Shown: positions 7,957 to 17,807 of the stretch, in pieces
How the letters are laid out: each line of letters begins with the position of its first letter
Numbering within the stretch: the stretch's first letter is position 1
From: Parvularcula marina
GTDB lineage: Bacteria; Pseudomonadota; Alphaproteobacteria; Caulobacterales; Parvularculaceae
Direction: 5' to 3'
Length of the DNA stretch: 64,000 nucleotides
NCBI RefSeq assembly: GCF_003399445.1
Contig: NZ_QUQO01000001.1
Span: 186,001 to 250,000, forward strand
Position numbers and translations under genes: made by a program
Notes under the pieces: model-generated
Told to the model about the DNA's origin: nothing
What the model saw: only the letters and a program-made list of their open reading frames with translations
Databases searched by the model: none

Positions 7957-9882
7957 ATGGATGGCGAGCGTAATCGATTGACGGTCTGGGGTTTCCTTAA
8001 AGGCCTCTTCAAGGCGGTAATCGGCCTGTCGCTTCTGGCGCAGTCGCTCCTGTTTCTGCTGATTCTGGTCACGCTGATCAGCATCACCTCCAATGCTTCC
8101 AAAACTCTTTCCGGTGCGTCTGGTGAAGGTCCGTCGCTTGAAGTGCCGGATAATGGCGCGCTGCTGCTTAATCCGCGCGGCGTGCTGGTTGAGACCGCGC
8201 CGCCCGAAGATACGCTGGGCGATGCGCTGGCTGCGGCCTTCGGTGCCCGCTCCGAAAACCAGATTTCCGTCCACGAGCTGGTGCGCGTTCTTCGCAGCGC
8301 CGCCGAGGATGACCGGATCGATGTCCTCGTTCTCGACCTTCAGGGACTCTATGTTCCGTCCATCTATGCGTCGAAAGCTCATTATGTCGCGGCGGAAGTC
8401 GAGAAATTCCGGGCCACAGGTAAGCGGGTGATCGCCATCGGTGATTACTACAGCCAGGAGCAATATCTGATCGCTTCCGAGGCGGACACGATCCTGCTCA
8501 ACGATTTCGGTGGTCTCGAGATCATCGGTTACGGCTCTTACGGCACCTTCTTCAAATCAGCTCTCGACAAGCTGAAAGTAAAGTCGAATGTCTTCCGTGT
8601 CGGGACGTTCAAGGCGGCGGTCGAGCCCTTCCTACGCGATGATATGTCTGAAGAAGCCAAGTTGGCTAACCGCGCCTATCTCGGCGTTCTCTGGGACCAG
8701 TATGCGCTGGCTGTCGATGAGAATCGCGACCTTCAGACCAGTGTGAAAACCTACGCCAACAATACCGGCGAGCTGATGCGCGAGGCAGGCAACAATGTTG
8801 CCATGGCGGCGCTGAACGCGGGTCTTGTCGACCAGCTCATGAATCGCCCCGATCAGATCGAGTTCATCGCCTCGCTCGTTGGGCGCGATGATAACAGCAA
8901 ATATGGCGGCTTTCGCGGCGTCGGATATGAGACTTACAAGGTCTCTGCGAAGACCCCGGAAATCCGCAAGGACTCAGCGAAGATCGCTGTCGTCACCGCT
9001 GCCGGCACCATCGTTGATGGGGACGAGCCTTACGGTGTGGCCGCTGGCGACACGATTGCCCGCCAACTTCGCGAAGCCCGGTTCAACAATGATGTGAGAG
9101 CACTTGTCCTGCGCGTCGACAGCCCCGGCGGCTCGGCCTTCGCGTCCGAAGTCATGCGGGACGAACTCCTGAAACTGAAAGAAGCCGGCAAGCCGGTCGT
9201 CGTCTCCATGGGCTCGCTTGCAGCCTCCGGCGGCTACTGGATCAGTGCCAGCGCAGATGAGATCTGGGCTGCGCCAACCACGGTCACAGGCTCCATCGGT
9301 GTCTTCGGCTATGTCCCGACTTTCGAGGACACGCTGGCTGAAGTCGGTGTCTTCACGGATGGTGTCGGCACGACCCCGCTGGCTGCGATTTCCGCTGCCG
9401 GGATGGGCCCACTTCCGGAAGCCTATGGCGAAATCATTCAGGCCTCGATCGAAGACGTCTATCGCCGCTTCACCAGCCTCGTCGCTGAAGGCCGCGGCAT
9501 GTCCGTCGAGCGTGTTGACGAGATCGGCCAGGGCCGTGTCTGGATCGGCGCGACCGCCATCGAAATCGGCCTCGTCGACAAGCTGGGCACGATTGATGAC
9601 GCGATTGCTTCCGCTGCCAGCCGTGCTGGTGTCGAGGATTATGACGTCATCGGCATGACCCGTCCGAAAACGCCGTTTGAGAAATTCCTTGAGAATCTCG
9701 CTGGCGCCGAAGTCGACGCCCATGCTGATGTCGCCGCGCAAATGTTCGGGGGCACGTCTTCCCGCTCGGTCGATATGACAAAACTGGTCCGCTTTGCCCT
9801 CGAAGAAGGCCGGTTCCTTCTTGGGTTCAACGATCCGCAGGGCGTCTATGTGCGCTGTCTGCAGTGCCCGGTCGCGTACTGA
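7957..9882 (+). CDS. sppA: signal peptide peptidase SppA, 67K type
   Basis: This 641-residue serine protease is anchored by an N-terminal membrane helix (about residues 20-45) and contains two S49 protease repeats. The catalytic dyad is visible: Lys219 in GTFKAAVEPFLRDDMSEE and Ser424 in SLAASGGYW, matching Lys209 and Ser409 of the E. coli enzyme. It degrades signal peptides left in the membrane after secretion. The length matches the long, two-repeat (67K) type rather than the short SppA. A GGGAGGG Shine-Dalgarno precedes the ATG. It appears monocistronic, with a clear terminator just downstream, and is divergent from the moxR operon. Confidence 0.95.
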   Translation: MDGERNRLTVWGFLKGLFKAVIGLSLLAQSLLFLLILVTLISITSNASKTLSGASGEGPSLEVPDNGALLLNPRGVLVETAPPEDTLGDALAAAFGARSENQISVHELVRVLRSAAEDDRIDVLVLDLQGLYVPSIYASKAHYVAAEVEKFRATGKRVIAIGDYYSQEQYLIASEADTILLNDFGGLEIIGYGSYGTFFKSALDKLKVKSNVFRVGTFKAAVEPFLRDDMSEEAKLANRAYLGVLWDQYALAVDENRDLQTSVKTYANNTGELMREAGNNVAMAALNAGLVDQLMNRPDQIEFIASLVGRDDNSKYGGFRGVGYETYKVSAKTPEIRKDSAKIAVVTAAGTIVDGDEPYGVAAGDTIARQLREARFNNDVRALVLRVDSPGGSAFASEVMRDELLKLKEAGKPVVVSMGSLAASGGYWISASADEIWAAPTTVTGSIGVFGYVPTFEDTLAEVGVFTDGVGTTPLAAISAAGMGPLPEAYGEIIQASIEDVYRRFTSLVAEGRGMSVERVDEIGQGRVWIGATAIEIGLVDKLGTIDDAIASAASRAGVEDYDVIGMTRPKTPFEKFLENLAGAEVDAHADVAAQMFGGTSSRSVDMTKLVRFALEEGRFLLGFNDPQGVYVRCLQCPVAY

Positions 9883-9910
9883 CCGACATCTGTTTACTCT
9901 CCTCCTGAAG

Positions 9911-9941
9911 AAGCCGGTCCCATTGGGGCCGGTTTTTTCTT
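9911..9941 (+). terminator. rho-independent terminator after sppA
   Basis: A GC-rich stem CCGGTCCC / GGGGCCGG (one G-U pair, 3-nt loop), extended by A-U pairs, is followed directly by six T residues. It sits 28 bp after the sppA stop and separates it from the DUF1285 operon, which is one reason to start the DUF1285 gene at the later ATG. Confidence 0.88.
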
Positions 9942-10000
9942 GTCCCCATTCAATGTGGGGGGACTTGACCCTGCGGGGAGGGAGCGCACCTTGTAAGCCT

Positions 10001-10537
10001 ATGGATATCAGCCGCATATCAGCTTCGCTGGAGGGCGTGGAGGACGCTGCCGACCTGCCGGTCGAGAAGTGGCATCCCACCCATTGCGGCAAAATGGATC
10101 TCGTCATCCGGGAGGATGGCGCGTGGATTCATGAGGGCACGCCGATCGGACGCCCGGCGCTGGTGCGGCTTCTCTCCCGTGTCCTGCGTAAAGATGAGGA
10201 CGGTTATGTCCTTGTCACGCCGGTCGAGAAGATCAGCATTGAGGTTGAGGACGTGCCCTTCCTCGTGGTCGATATCGACCGGGAAGGTGAGCTTCTCCGT
10301 GCCCGCACCAATGTTGGTGACGAGGCGCTGATCGGCCCTGATCATCCTTTGGAGATGCGCGCAGGCGACGACGGCGATGACGCGCCGCGCCCCTATGTTC
10401 GCATTCGCGGTGACCTCTGGGCGCGCTTTGCGCGGCCTGCCTATTACCGTCTCATCAATGAAGAATCGTGGGAGAAAGACGGTTCGCTTTATGTGTCGAG
10501 TGCGGGTCTGGATTACGAATTGGGAGCCGTCGCATGA
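10001..10537 (+). CDS. DUF1285 domain protein
   Basis: This is a 178-residue cytoplasmic protein of the DUF1285 family, common in alphaproteobacteria and without a known reaction. Typical stretches are WHPTHCGKMDLVIREDGAWI near the N-terminus and TPVEKISIEVEDVPFLVVD near residue 75. The ATG at 10001 lies after the sppA terminator and opens into the conserved domain; the open frame extends further upstream but would run through the terminator. Its stop overlaps the start of the Nudix gene (ATGA), and that gene overlaps cca in the same way. This conserved three-gene arrangement suggests a shared role around RNA or cofactor housekeeping, which is inference. Confidence 0.88.
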   Translation: MDISRISASLEGVEDAADLPVEKWHPTHCGKMDLVIREDGAWIHEGTPIGRPALVRLLSRVLRKDEDGYVLVTPVEKISIEVEDVPFLVVDIDREGELLRARTNVGDEALIGPDHPLEMRAGDDGDDAPRPYVRIRGDLWARFARPAYYRLINEESWEKDGSLYVSSAGLDYELGAVA

Positions 10538-11199
10538 GGGCCGCCGTAAAGATGGAGAGCATCGAGGACAGGCTTTTGGCGCTGGGGCGGACTGCTGCCG
10601 GGCAAGCCGAACGGCCGCTCTTCCATGAGCTCAATCCTGATCGGGATTACTCACCGATCCTTAAATCGCCGCCGCAAAACCCGCGTCCCGCCTCGGTCCT
10701 GATCCCCGTCCTCAACCGTCCGCAGGGGCACACTGTCCTTTTTACGGTCCGCTCACCGACCATGCCCTCCCATGCCGGGCAGATCAGCTTTCCAGGTGGC
10801 GGCCCGAAAGACGGGGATCAGGGGCCAGTTGAGACCGCTTTGCGTGAAGCCAGCGAGGAAGTTGGCCTGCCCGCCGATGCTGTCGAAGTGGCCTCGGTCT
10901 TCGGTGAACATCATGGCGGGCTTGGCTACCGGGTGACCCCGGTCGTCGGGATCGTCCGCACTCCGCCTGAAATTAGGATTTGCACGCGCGAAGTAGATGA
11001 GGCCTTCGAGGTCCCGCTCTCCTTCCTGACCGACCTTGGCAATCACATCGTGATCGACAAGGCGTTCCGCGGCATAGATTACCGGATGTATGCCATTCCT
11101 TACGATGATGCGGGAACGGAGCGTCATATTTGGGGGCTGACGGCGGGGATCCTGCATACGCTGGCACTGGCCTGGAACGGCCAGCCCGTCGCGCCGTGA
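10534..11199 (+). CDS. Nudix hydrolase, probable CoA pyrophosphatase
   Basis: This 221-residue protein has a complete Nudix box at residues 88-112 (GGGPKDGD...REASEEVGL), preceded by HAGQISFPGG. That UPF0035-type signature marks the NudL/CoA diphosphatase subgroup, which cleaves CoA to phosphopantetheine and adenosine 3',5'-bisphosphate. The start at 10534 gives a 4-bp ATGA overlap with the DUF1285 stop; an upstream in-frame start at 10468 would bury the gene deep in its neighbour. Its own stop overlaps the GTG start of cca. Substrate assignment rests on the subgroup signature only. Confidence 0.9.
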   Translation: MRAAVKMESIEDRLLALGRTAAGQAERPLFHELNPDRDYSPILKSPPQNPRPASVLIPVLNRPQGHTVLFTVRSPTMPSHAGQISFPGGGPKDGDQGPVETALREASEEVGLPADAVEVASVFGEHHGGLGYRVTPVVGIVRTPPEIRICTREVDEAFEVPLSFLTDLGNHIVIDKAFRGIDYRMYAIPYDDAGTERHIWGLTAGILHTLALAWNGQPVAP

Positions 11200-12407
11200 G
11201 CGCGTTTGAAGACGCCGACTTCTCCTGGATGAAGGAGGCGGCGCCCTCGCGCATCATGTATCATCTAAATAGGACGGGCACGTCGCGTTATGTCGGCGGC
11301 TGTGTCCGGGATAGCCTGCTCGGCTTTCCGCCGGGCCATCAGGGCCGGACGGATATCGATATCGCAACGACCCTTCTTCCCGAAGATGTCATGGAAGTGC
11401 TGAGCGAAGCGGATATCCGGCATATTCCGACAGGGATCGAGCATGGGACGATCACGGCGGTGATTGACCGCATCCCTTACGAGATCACGACCTTGCGGGC
11501 GGATGTCGCAACCGATGGCCGCCGCGCGGTTGTGGCGTTCACGGAGGATTGGGAGGAGGATGCCGGGCGCCGGGATTTCACGATCAATGCGCTCTATCTA
11601 TCTAAGGACGGCACCATCCATGACTATCATGGCGGGCAGGATGACCTGACCGAAGGCCGGGTCCGTTTCATCGGTGATGCCGAGGCCCGCATCCGCGAGG
11701 ACTATCTGCGTATCCTCCGCTTTCTGAGGTTTTCAACGCGCTTTGCCCGCGACCTCGATGAGGACGGGTGGGCGGCTTGCGTGAAACTCAAAGACGGGAT
11801 CGACCATCTCTCCCGCGAGCGGATCTGGAATGAAATCTCCCGCCTGTTCCATGCCAAGCGGTCGCCATTGGCCTTGCGCAAGGCGGCGAAGGCGAGCGTT
11901 CTGTCCCATATCTGCCCATCGCGGGCGGACCCAGAAATCTATGACAGGCTGCATGAGGCGATTGGCCATCCGATGAGTTCCGCCGAAGGGCTCGCTTCGC
12001 TCTGGCCGGAGGCTGCGCGAGAGACATTCCAAACTGCCTTCAAACCGGCAAATGCGACCCTCGATGAAGTCGACATTTTACGTCGTACCGTGAAGGATGT
12101 CATCGAGGAGATCCCGCCGCAATTCCTTCTCTATCGGCATGGTCGGGAGATGTCGGAGAAAGGCTGCCACCTCGCCGGGGCCATGCAGGCACGGCCGGTC
12201 GACAAAGACTATTTCCATGAGGTGATGACGCTCCCGGTACCGCATTTCCCGCTGAAGGGGGCGGATTTCGTGGCGCATGGCGTCCCTAAAGGCCCCAAAG
12301 TCGGGGCGGCCCAGCAATATTTCGAGAAGGCCTGGATCGCTGCTGGCTTCCCTGATGATCAGGAGACCATCGATCACCTCATGGCTGCGGCGGCGAGATC
12401 GGTCTGA
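11196..12407 (+). CDS. cca: CCA-adding tRNA nucleotidyltransferase (or poly(A) polymerase family)
   Basis: This 403-residue class II nucleotidyltransferase has RYVGGCVRD and the acidic pair in GRTDIDIATTLLP, then FTINALY and the RNA-binding motif RILRFLRFSTRFA. The family adds or repairs the CCA end of tRNAs. I choose the GTG at 11196 because it makes a 4-bp GTGA overlap with the Nudix stop, repeating the coupling seen one gene upstream; the open frame begins earlier but would lie inside the Nudix gene. The 3' end overlaps the tail of the convergent glycosyltransferase gene by 29 bp. A poly(A) polymerase function cannot be excluded from sequence alone. Confidence 0.92.
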   Translation: MSAFEDADFSWMKEAAPSRIMYHLNRTGTSRYVGGCVRDSLLGFPPGHQGRTDIDIATTLLPEDVMEVLSEADIRHIPTGIEHGTITAVIDRIPYEITTLRADVATDGRRAVVAFTEDWEEDAGRRDFTINALYLSKDGTIHDYHGGQDDLTEGRVRFIGDAEARIREDYLRILRFLRFSTRFARDLDEDGWAACVKLKDGIDHLSRERIWNEISRLFHAKRSPLALRKAAKASVLSHICPSRADPEIYDRLHEAIGHPMSSAEGLASLWPEAARETFQTAFKPANATLDEVDILRRTVKDVIEEIPPQFLLYRHGREMSEKGCHLAGAMQARPVDKDYFHEVMTLPVPHFPLKGADFVAHGVPKGPKVGAAQQYFEKAWIAAGFPDDQETIDHLMAAAARSV

Positions 12408-13389
12408 GGTCTGGCGCCCGGCGGAAGGGCGCAATCGGGGACCAGTTCAGGATACCGGCAATCCGGCCCAGCGCCGCCGTTCTTGTCTTCTGCACCTCGC
12501 CGCGTTTCTTCAGCATACGGGGCAAGCCTTTCACGCCTGCCGCAAAGCCGCGCATATAGGGCTTGCCGATCCCCAGCATGAAGGAACGTAACAGGAAGCC
12601 CGCGCTGAAAAAGAGATAGGCCGGCAACATGACCGGCATCAGCGCGAGGGGGGTATTCTTCACAAAGGTCCACATCCGGTTGCGGATGCCGTGAAAGACG
12701 GTGAAGTCCGAATATCGACCCGTGATCCCCGATCCCTCATGATGAACGATCGCATCATGGACCAGAACGGCGCGTCCACCTGCCAGCCGGTGGCGGAAGC
12801 CGAAATCGACATCCTCGTGATAGCAGAAGAAGTCTTCATCGAGCCCGCCGAGTGAAAGGAACCGTTCCCGATGAAGCGCCGCAGCGGCAAAGCAGGGCGC
12901 AAAAATCTCCCGGTCTTCGGTCGGGGTCAGCGCGGCGGATTTCCCGAAACCTCCGCGCCAGGCGACGCCGCTCATGTGATATACATCGCCGAGCCCGTCT
13001 AAGCGGTCCTCTTCGTCTTCGGTGAGCTGGACCGAGCCGAGCAGGGTCTCGGGGCCATATTCCATCGCGGCGGCCATCAGCTTTTCGAGCCAGTCTGATT
13101 CGGGATAGGCATCGGGGTTCAGGACGACCAGCCATTCGCCTTTCGCCATGGCCGCACCGATCATCACGCCACCTGCGAAACCGGTATTGACCGGCGACAT
13201 CTTTACGGTGACAAGATGAGGATATTCTGCCGCGAGAGACGCGCTGTCATCGCTCGAAGCATTGTCGACGAGCAAGGTCTCGAAATCACGCCATGTCTGG
13301 CGGTCGAGCGCCGCGAAAACCCGGGTGAGACGTTCGCCTGAGTTGTAGTTGACGATGATGACGGATAGCGCTGGACCCTCTTGTGTCAT
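12379..13389 (-). CDS. family 2 glycosyltransferase
   Basis: This 336-residue GT2 enzyme opens with LSVIIVNYNSG and carries LLVDNASSDDS, the NTGFAGG stretch and an NPDA motif near residue 92 in the place of the DxD metal site. The acceptor region includes FCYHEDVDFGFRHRLAGG. Hydrophobic segments near the C-terminus (LMPVMLPAYLFFSAGFLL) suggest membrane association. This rhamnosyltransferase-like subgroup usually decorates cell-surface polysaccharide. It stands alone, convergent with cca (29-bp tail overlap) and divergent from the acyl-CoA ligase at 13458. The sugar and acceptor cannot be read from the sequence. Confidence 0.9.
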   Translation of the reverse strand: MTQEGPALSVIIVNYNSGERLTRVFAALDRQTWRDFETLLVDNASSDDSASLAAEYPHLVTVKMSPVNTGFAGGVMIGAAMAKGEWLVVLNPDAYPESDWLEKLMAAAMEYGPETLLGSVQLTEDEEDRLDGLGDVYHMSGVAWRGGFGKSAALTPTEDREIFAPCFAAAALHRERFLSLGGLDEDFFCYHEDVDFGFRHRLAGGRAVLVHDAIVHHEGSGITGRYSDFTVFHGIRNRMWTFVKNTPLALMPVMLPAYLFFSAGFLLRSFMLGIGKPYMRGFAAGVKGLPRMLKKRGEVQKTRTAALGRIAGILNWSPIAPFRRAPDLRPISPPQP

Positions 13390-13457
13390 GTGCCGGTCTC
13401 CGGCGTGCTACAGAGATGAATGAGTTCCGGCGATGACCGGAGCCGATCAGGAAGGAA

Positions 13458-15095
13458 ATGACGATGCTGGGTTACATGATGGATACGCCGCTTTTGACGA
13501 CGGATCTGTTGCGGCACGGGCTTCGAAATTCCCCTGACCAGCAAATCGTTTCGCGTCTCGTTGAAGGCGGTATCCATTCTTACAGTTTCCGTGAAGCCGG
13601 TGCCCGTATCGCACAGCTTGCCCATGCGCTGAAGGCGATGGGCATCGAAGAGGGCGATCGGGTCGGCGTCATGGCCTGGAATACCTATCGTCAGCTTGAA
13701 CTTTATTATGCCGTGGCCGGAATCGGGGCCGTTTGTCACACCATTAATCCCCGTCTCGGGCCGGAGAACGCGGCCTATGTGATGAACCATGCGGGCGACA
13801 AGGTGGTCTTCTATGATGAGACCTTCAAGCCGCTGGCTGAAGGGCTCGCACCGCATCTGCCCAAGGTCGAACGCTACATTGCAATGTCGCCGGGCAATGA
13901 AGAAGTTCCAGCAGATTTCGCAGGCAAACCCGTCAGTGTGCAGGATGACCTGATGAAAGGTCTGCCTGAAGAATATGACTGGCCGAGCTTTGATGAGAAC
14001 ACGTCCTGCGGCATGTGCTATACGTCCGGGACGACGGGTAAGCCCAAGGGCGTAGTTTATACCCACCGTTCACAGGTGCTTCATGCGCTGGTGACATCGC
14101 TGCCTTCCGTTGTCGGATTTGCACCGGATGAACCGGTGATGGCTGTGGTGCCGATGTTCCATGTGAATGCCTGGGGTCTGCCTTTCTCGGCGCTCCTTGG
14201 CGGCACGAAGCTGGTCCTGCCGGGACCGGGTCTGGATGCGCCAAGACTTTACGATATGATCGAAGAGACGGGTACGGCCTATTCACTGGGTGTACCGACA
14301 CTCTGGCTCAATCTGCTCAAGCATGTCGAGGACAATGGGTTCAAATTTTCGACCCTCAAATATGTCCTGAGTGGCGGTTCTGCGCTCTCTGAACGGATCA
14401 TTCGCGGGTTCGAGAGGCTGGGCGTTCGTGTGCGTCAAGGGTGGGGCATGACGGAAATGTCGCCGGTCGGGACGACCAATTTCGAGGAAGAAGGCTTCTT
14501 CGATCTGCCCGAAGACGAGCGGATCAAGAAACAGCTCCAGCAAGGCAAGCCTGTGCCGCTGGTCGATATGCGGATCGTCTCCCCAACGGGTGAGGTCCTC
14601 CCGCATGACGGGGAAACGGACGGTCACCTTCAGGTCCGCGGGCCTTGGGTCCTCTCTGAATACTATCTGCATGACGAACCGACGCTGACGGCTGATGGCT
14701 GGTTCGATACGGGCGATGTGGCGGTGATCCACAAGGATGGCCGTATGCAGATCACCGATCGCGCAAAAGACGCCATCAAGTCTGGCGGAGAATGGCTCTC
14801 AACCATCGAGATCGAGAATGCGGCCCTGTCTCATCCGGATGTCGAGAATGCTGCCGTTATCGGCATGCCGCATCCGAAATGGCAAGAGCGTCCGTTGCTC
14901 ATCGTACAAATGGATATTCACGCCAAGGCAACGCCCGAAGACGTGCTGCAATTCACCAGAGACCGTCTGCCGAAAATTTCCTGGCCGGACGATATCAAGG
15001 TCGTGAAGAATATTCCGCTGGGGGCGACAGGCAAAGTTCTCAAGACCGAGCTGCGCAAGACATTTGCCGACTACAAGCTGCCAACAGCGTCGTAG
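13458..15095 (+). CDS. fatty acid-CoA ligase (AMP-binding)
   Basis: This 545-residue ANL-family enzyme activates a carboxylic acid as its adenylate and transfers it to CoA. It shows the P-loop [16 protein letters not shown], the GWGMTEMSP motif, [11 protein letters not shown], and the C-terminal catalytic Lys in [13 protein letters not shown]. Overall it resembles medium/long-chain acyl-CoA ligases and dimethylsulfoniopropionate-lyase-pathway relatives of the same subgroup, so the chain length is uncertain. An AGGAA motif precedes the ATG at 13458. It appears monocistronic; downstream lies 144 bp with only a weak 6-bp hairpin. Confidence 0.9.
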   Translation: MTMLGYMMDTPLLTTDLLRHGLRNSPDQQIVSRLVEGGIHSYSFREAGARIAQLAHALKAMGIEEGDRVGVMAWNTYRQLELYYAVAGIGAVCHTINPRLGPENAAYVMNHAGDKVVFYDETFKPLAEGLAPHLPKVERYIAMSPGNEEVPADFAGKPVSVQDDLMKGLPEEYDWPSFDENTSCGMCYTSGTTGKPKGVVYTHRSQVLHALVTSLPSVVGFAPDEPVMAVVPMFHVNAWGLPFSALLGGTKLVLPGPGLDAPRLYDMIEETGTAYSLGVPTLWLNLLKHVEDNGFKFSTLKYVLSGGSALSERIIRGFERLGVRVRQGWGMTEMSPVGTTNFEEEGFFDLPEDERIKKQLQQGKPVPLVDMRIVSPTGEVLPHDGETDGHLQVRGPWVLSEYYLHDEPTLTADGWFDTGDVAVIHKDGRMQITDRAKDAIKSGGEWLSTIEIENAALSHPDVENAAVIGMPHPKWQERPLLIVQMDIHAKATPEDVLQFTRDRLPKISWPDDIKVVKNIPLGATGKVLKTELRKTFADYKLPTAS

Positions 15096-15239
15096 GTTTT
15101 GGACGCATAACCAGTAGCTGACGTTTGCCGTCAGGTTACGGCGTAGAAGGAAATCTTCATACGCCCGGACATGTGCTCGAGGTGTTACGGTCTTTGTGGA
15201 GACTAAATACGCTCAGGCAATGGTTTTTCGGATGAGCAA

Positions 15240-15497
15240 TTAGCGCTTTGTCCGTCTGAGACGATTTTTAATGCCGAGAAAGACTAGTGTGATCAACACC
15301 GCTAGAACAGCCCAGGCGACCGCGATGACGACACTTAAAGGCAAGACGGTTGATAGCAGAGATGGACCCGTGCCTGTCACGAATTCCATATACAGCGTAT
15401 AAAGAACCAGAGTCAGCTCCAGGGCACCAACACCCCAAAGGAATACTGACTGAAAAACTTCAGTGAACCGGCTTTCGAGATCTTGAGGTTCTTCCAT
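15240..15497 (-). CDS. small two-helix membrane protein, unrecognised
   Basis: This is an 85-residue protein with two predicted membrane helices (around FLWGVGALELTLVLYTLYM and VIAVAWAVLAVLITLVFLGI) and a basic tail NRLRRTKR. I use the ATG at 15497; a TTG at 15515 would add six residues, and neither has a strong ribosome-binding site. I do not recognise a family. Base composition is about 50% G+C by hand count (119 of 240 over 15241-15480), clearly below its neighbours. It lies between the acyl-CoA ligase and asmA, with loose spacing on both sides, as an accessory gene would. Confidence 0.6.
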   Translation of the reverse strand: MEEPQDLESRFTEVFQSVFLWGVGALELTLVLYTLYMEFVTGTGPSLLSTVLPLSVVIAVAWAVLAVLITLVFLGIKNRLRRTKR

Positions 15498-15638
15498 AGA
15501 AATAGCGTTACCCAACCGTTCTGGTCATGGCAATAACGCCCCTCATCTTTCAGCCTACTGGCAACAATGCTTGTATATGCGCATTCCAGCTCATTTGACG
15601 TTCTATTTGAGACGTAAGGGGCCGAAGGCGATGGCAGT

Positions 15639-17807
15639 TTAATTGCCGCCATCATCCTCTTCAGTTTTCGGCTCAGATTTTTTCTTTGAGCCGAAAAGGG
15701 CGCCAAGACCCGTCTCGATCAGCTCTTCTTCAGCGCTTTTGGGTTTGGCTTCGGAGCTTATTTCTTCGCTCGCGCCGTCTGTTTCATCGGCGGCTTCATC
15801 CTCGTCGTCCTTACCGAAGAGACGATTACGGAGCTCTTCTTCTGCTCGTCCGCGAAGTGCATCTTCGACCGACTGGCCGGGGGCGACTTCGACACCGGCC
15901 TTGCCAAGCGCGCCGCCAAGACGGTCCTGAACGGCCCGATTGATGATGCTCTGCGCGTCGATGCCGACTTTGGGTTGGTTGAAGCTGCCGCTGACCTGGA
16001 TCGGTACGGGCAGGGCACGGCGAAGCTCAGTACCTTCGGCGGAAATGACCGGCGTCAGCGAAATCCGCATGGTCTGGTTCGGCAGATTGACCTCGCCATC
16101 CCCTGAGATTTCAAAATAAGGGCCAGCAAGACTGAGGCGCTGGGCGGTGACGACACCATTCCGTGCCGTCAGCCCAAGGAGGAGGTCGGAGAAGTCGGTT
16201 TCTTCCGCCGGCCCGCGGGCCTGATTGATGATCGCATCAAAAGCGGAAAGGGCGTTTGCAGCGTTGAGCCCGCCGCCTTCGCCTGTCAGCTGGTCATAAG
16301 TCTGCACTGCTGAGCGGCCGATCTTGCCAAGATTGATCCCCTTGATGATCCCGTCATTGAGATCGAGCGAGATATCGCCATTCAGATTACGGACAAGTTC
16401 CGCCTGTGACCGGCCACTGGCTGAAAGATTGGTCAGCGAGATATCGCCGATGCCGTTGAGGCGGGTAATGCCAGCGACTTCTTTTGCCACCGTGCCGGCA
16501 TTCACGCCGGAGAGTGCCATATTCATGTCGATGCGCGGTGTGCCGGCGACATTCATCCGAACGGTGCCTTTCCCCGTCCCGCCATAAAGTGAGGTCTGGT
16601 TCACGGTGACGAGCACGTCGCCATTGCGCGCACGCATGTTCAGGTCACTCTCACCGATCTCAAGCGACGGCAGGATCACCTTGTCGGTCTTCACCGAAAG
16701 ATCGGTATCGACTGCACCGAGGGCGGAGAAATCCATCGGTTCTTCCGACCAGGCCGGGAAGGATTTGGCATCGCCCGATTTAACGGCGGCCAGTTCTTCG
16801 GGCTCAGGCGGCAGATAGGGGATGAGGTTCAGCGTACCGAGGTCAAGATTACCTGTGATGTTTGGGCGGGCGCCGGAGACATCGATGGTCAAATTGCCTG
16901 TGCCCTTGATGTCGTCGAATTCAAGCTCCGTCCCCTGACCAAAGGCCAGACGGCTGGTCGTGCCGCTGACGGGGCCATCAAGGCGCAGACGCTCGAACCC
17001 CTGATCGGTGCCAAGTTCTGCTCCGGCAAGCGCAAAGAGGCTGCGCAGCGCCGGGAAGTCGATATCGAGATCGCCGTTAAAGGCAAGCTCATCGGTCAAC
17101 GCGAGCTTCATGTCAGCCTTGTTCTCGCCCACGGTCATGTTGAGCGCCATGTCGGCGGCGCCATACTCTGCATAACGGCGCGGGGTCGTGAAGCTGGCTT
17201 CAACGCTTGAGGGCTCGCCTTGCACAACCATCGTGCCTTTGAGGCCGAGCGGCTCGGAGAGGCTGTCGAGGGTTAGGGTCAGGTCGGCGTCGGTCGCGGT
17301 CCAGACCTTGCCGTCCGTCCCCTTATAGGTGACTTCGCCATCGGTCAGTTGAACGTCGCCCAGATGCACATCATTGAGGCCGCCCTGACCGCCGGTGGAC
17401 TCCGGCGCCGGTTCAGACGAGGGCGCGCCGCCCATGACCCAGTTGCCGCCATCCGCCCCCGCTTCGAGGCGGATGATCGGTTCCTTGAGGTGGAATTTCG
17501 TGATTTCGACCCGCTTTCTGAGCAACGGGAGGAGTTTGACGCCGATATCGGCTTCGGAAACGCTAGCGAAATATTCGGCCTCATAGCCTTCGGCATTGGC
17601 GACGGTCAGGCCGGTCACCGTCACATGGGCCGGGAAGATGCTGACATTCGTTGCGCCACCGATTCGGACTTCGCGGCCCAAAGCTTCGCTCGCGGCGGCT
17701 TCGATCTTGTCCTTATAGACCGAGGCCGGGAGGAACATCGGGATTACGAGAACAGCGATGACCAACAGCGCGATCAGCGCGCCAAGGCCGATGAGGATCT
17801 TCTTCAT
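15639..17807 (-). CDS. AsmA family protein
   Basis: This 722-residue protein has one N-terminal membrane helix (ILIGLGALIALLVIAVLVIPMFLP) followed by a large periplasmic region of the AsmA type. Signs of the family are REVRIGGATNVSIFPAHVTVTGL near residue 50 and the C-terminal AsmA_2 stretch around LNGDISLDLNDGIIKGINLGKI. AsmA-like proteins form bridge-like beta-taco folds that move phospholipid between membranes. The last ~80 residues are rich in Glu, Asp and Lys and look disordered. Its start overlaps the stop of the 66-residue gene upstream by 4 bp (ATGA), so the two are translated together. Confidence 0.9.
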   Translation of the reverse strand: MKKILIGLGALIALLVIAVLVIPMFLPASVYKDKIEAAASEALGREVRIGGATNVSIFPAHVTVTGLTVANAEGYEAEYFASVSEADIGVKLLPLLRKRVEITKFHLKEPIIRLEAGADGGNWVMGGAPSSEPAPESTGGQGGLNDVHLGDVQLTDGEVTYKGTDGKVWTATDADLTLTLDSLSEPLGLKGTMVVQGEPSSVEASFTTPRRYAEYGAADMALNMTVGENKADMKLALTDELAFNGDLDIDFPALRSLFALAGAELGTDQGFERLRLDGPVSGTTSRLAFGQGTELEFDDIKGTGNLTIDVSGARPNITGNLDLGTLNLIPYLPPEPEELAAVKSGDAKSFPAWSEEPMDFSALGAVDTDLSVKTDKVILPSLEIGESDLNMRARNGDVLVTVNQTSLYGGTGKGTVRMNVAGTPRIDMNMALSGVNAGTVAKEVAGITRLNGIGDISLTNLSASGRSQAELVRNLNGDISLDLNDGIIKGINLGKIGRSAVQTYDQLTGEGGGLNAANALSAFDAIINQARGPAEETDFSDLLLGLTARNGVVTAQRLSLAGPYFEISGDGEVNLPNQTMRISLTPVISAEGTELRRALPVPIQVSGSFNQPKVGIDAQSIINRAVQDRLGGALGKAGVEVAPGQSVEDALRGRAEEELRNRLFGKDDEDEAADETDGASEEISSEAKPKSAEEELIETGLGALFGSKKKSEPKTEEDDGGN

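Noticed and set aside
8974-10107. 377-codon minus-strand frame opposite sppA
   Set aside because: It runs through the sppA catalytic region and the terminator and has no recognisable domain.
15118-15134. Hairpin CTGACG/CGTCAG after the acyl-CoA ligase
   Set aside because: Only six base pairs and no T run, so I do not call it a terminator.
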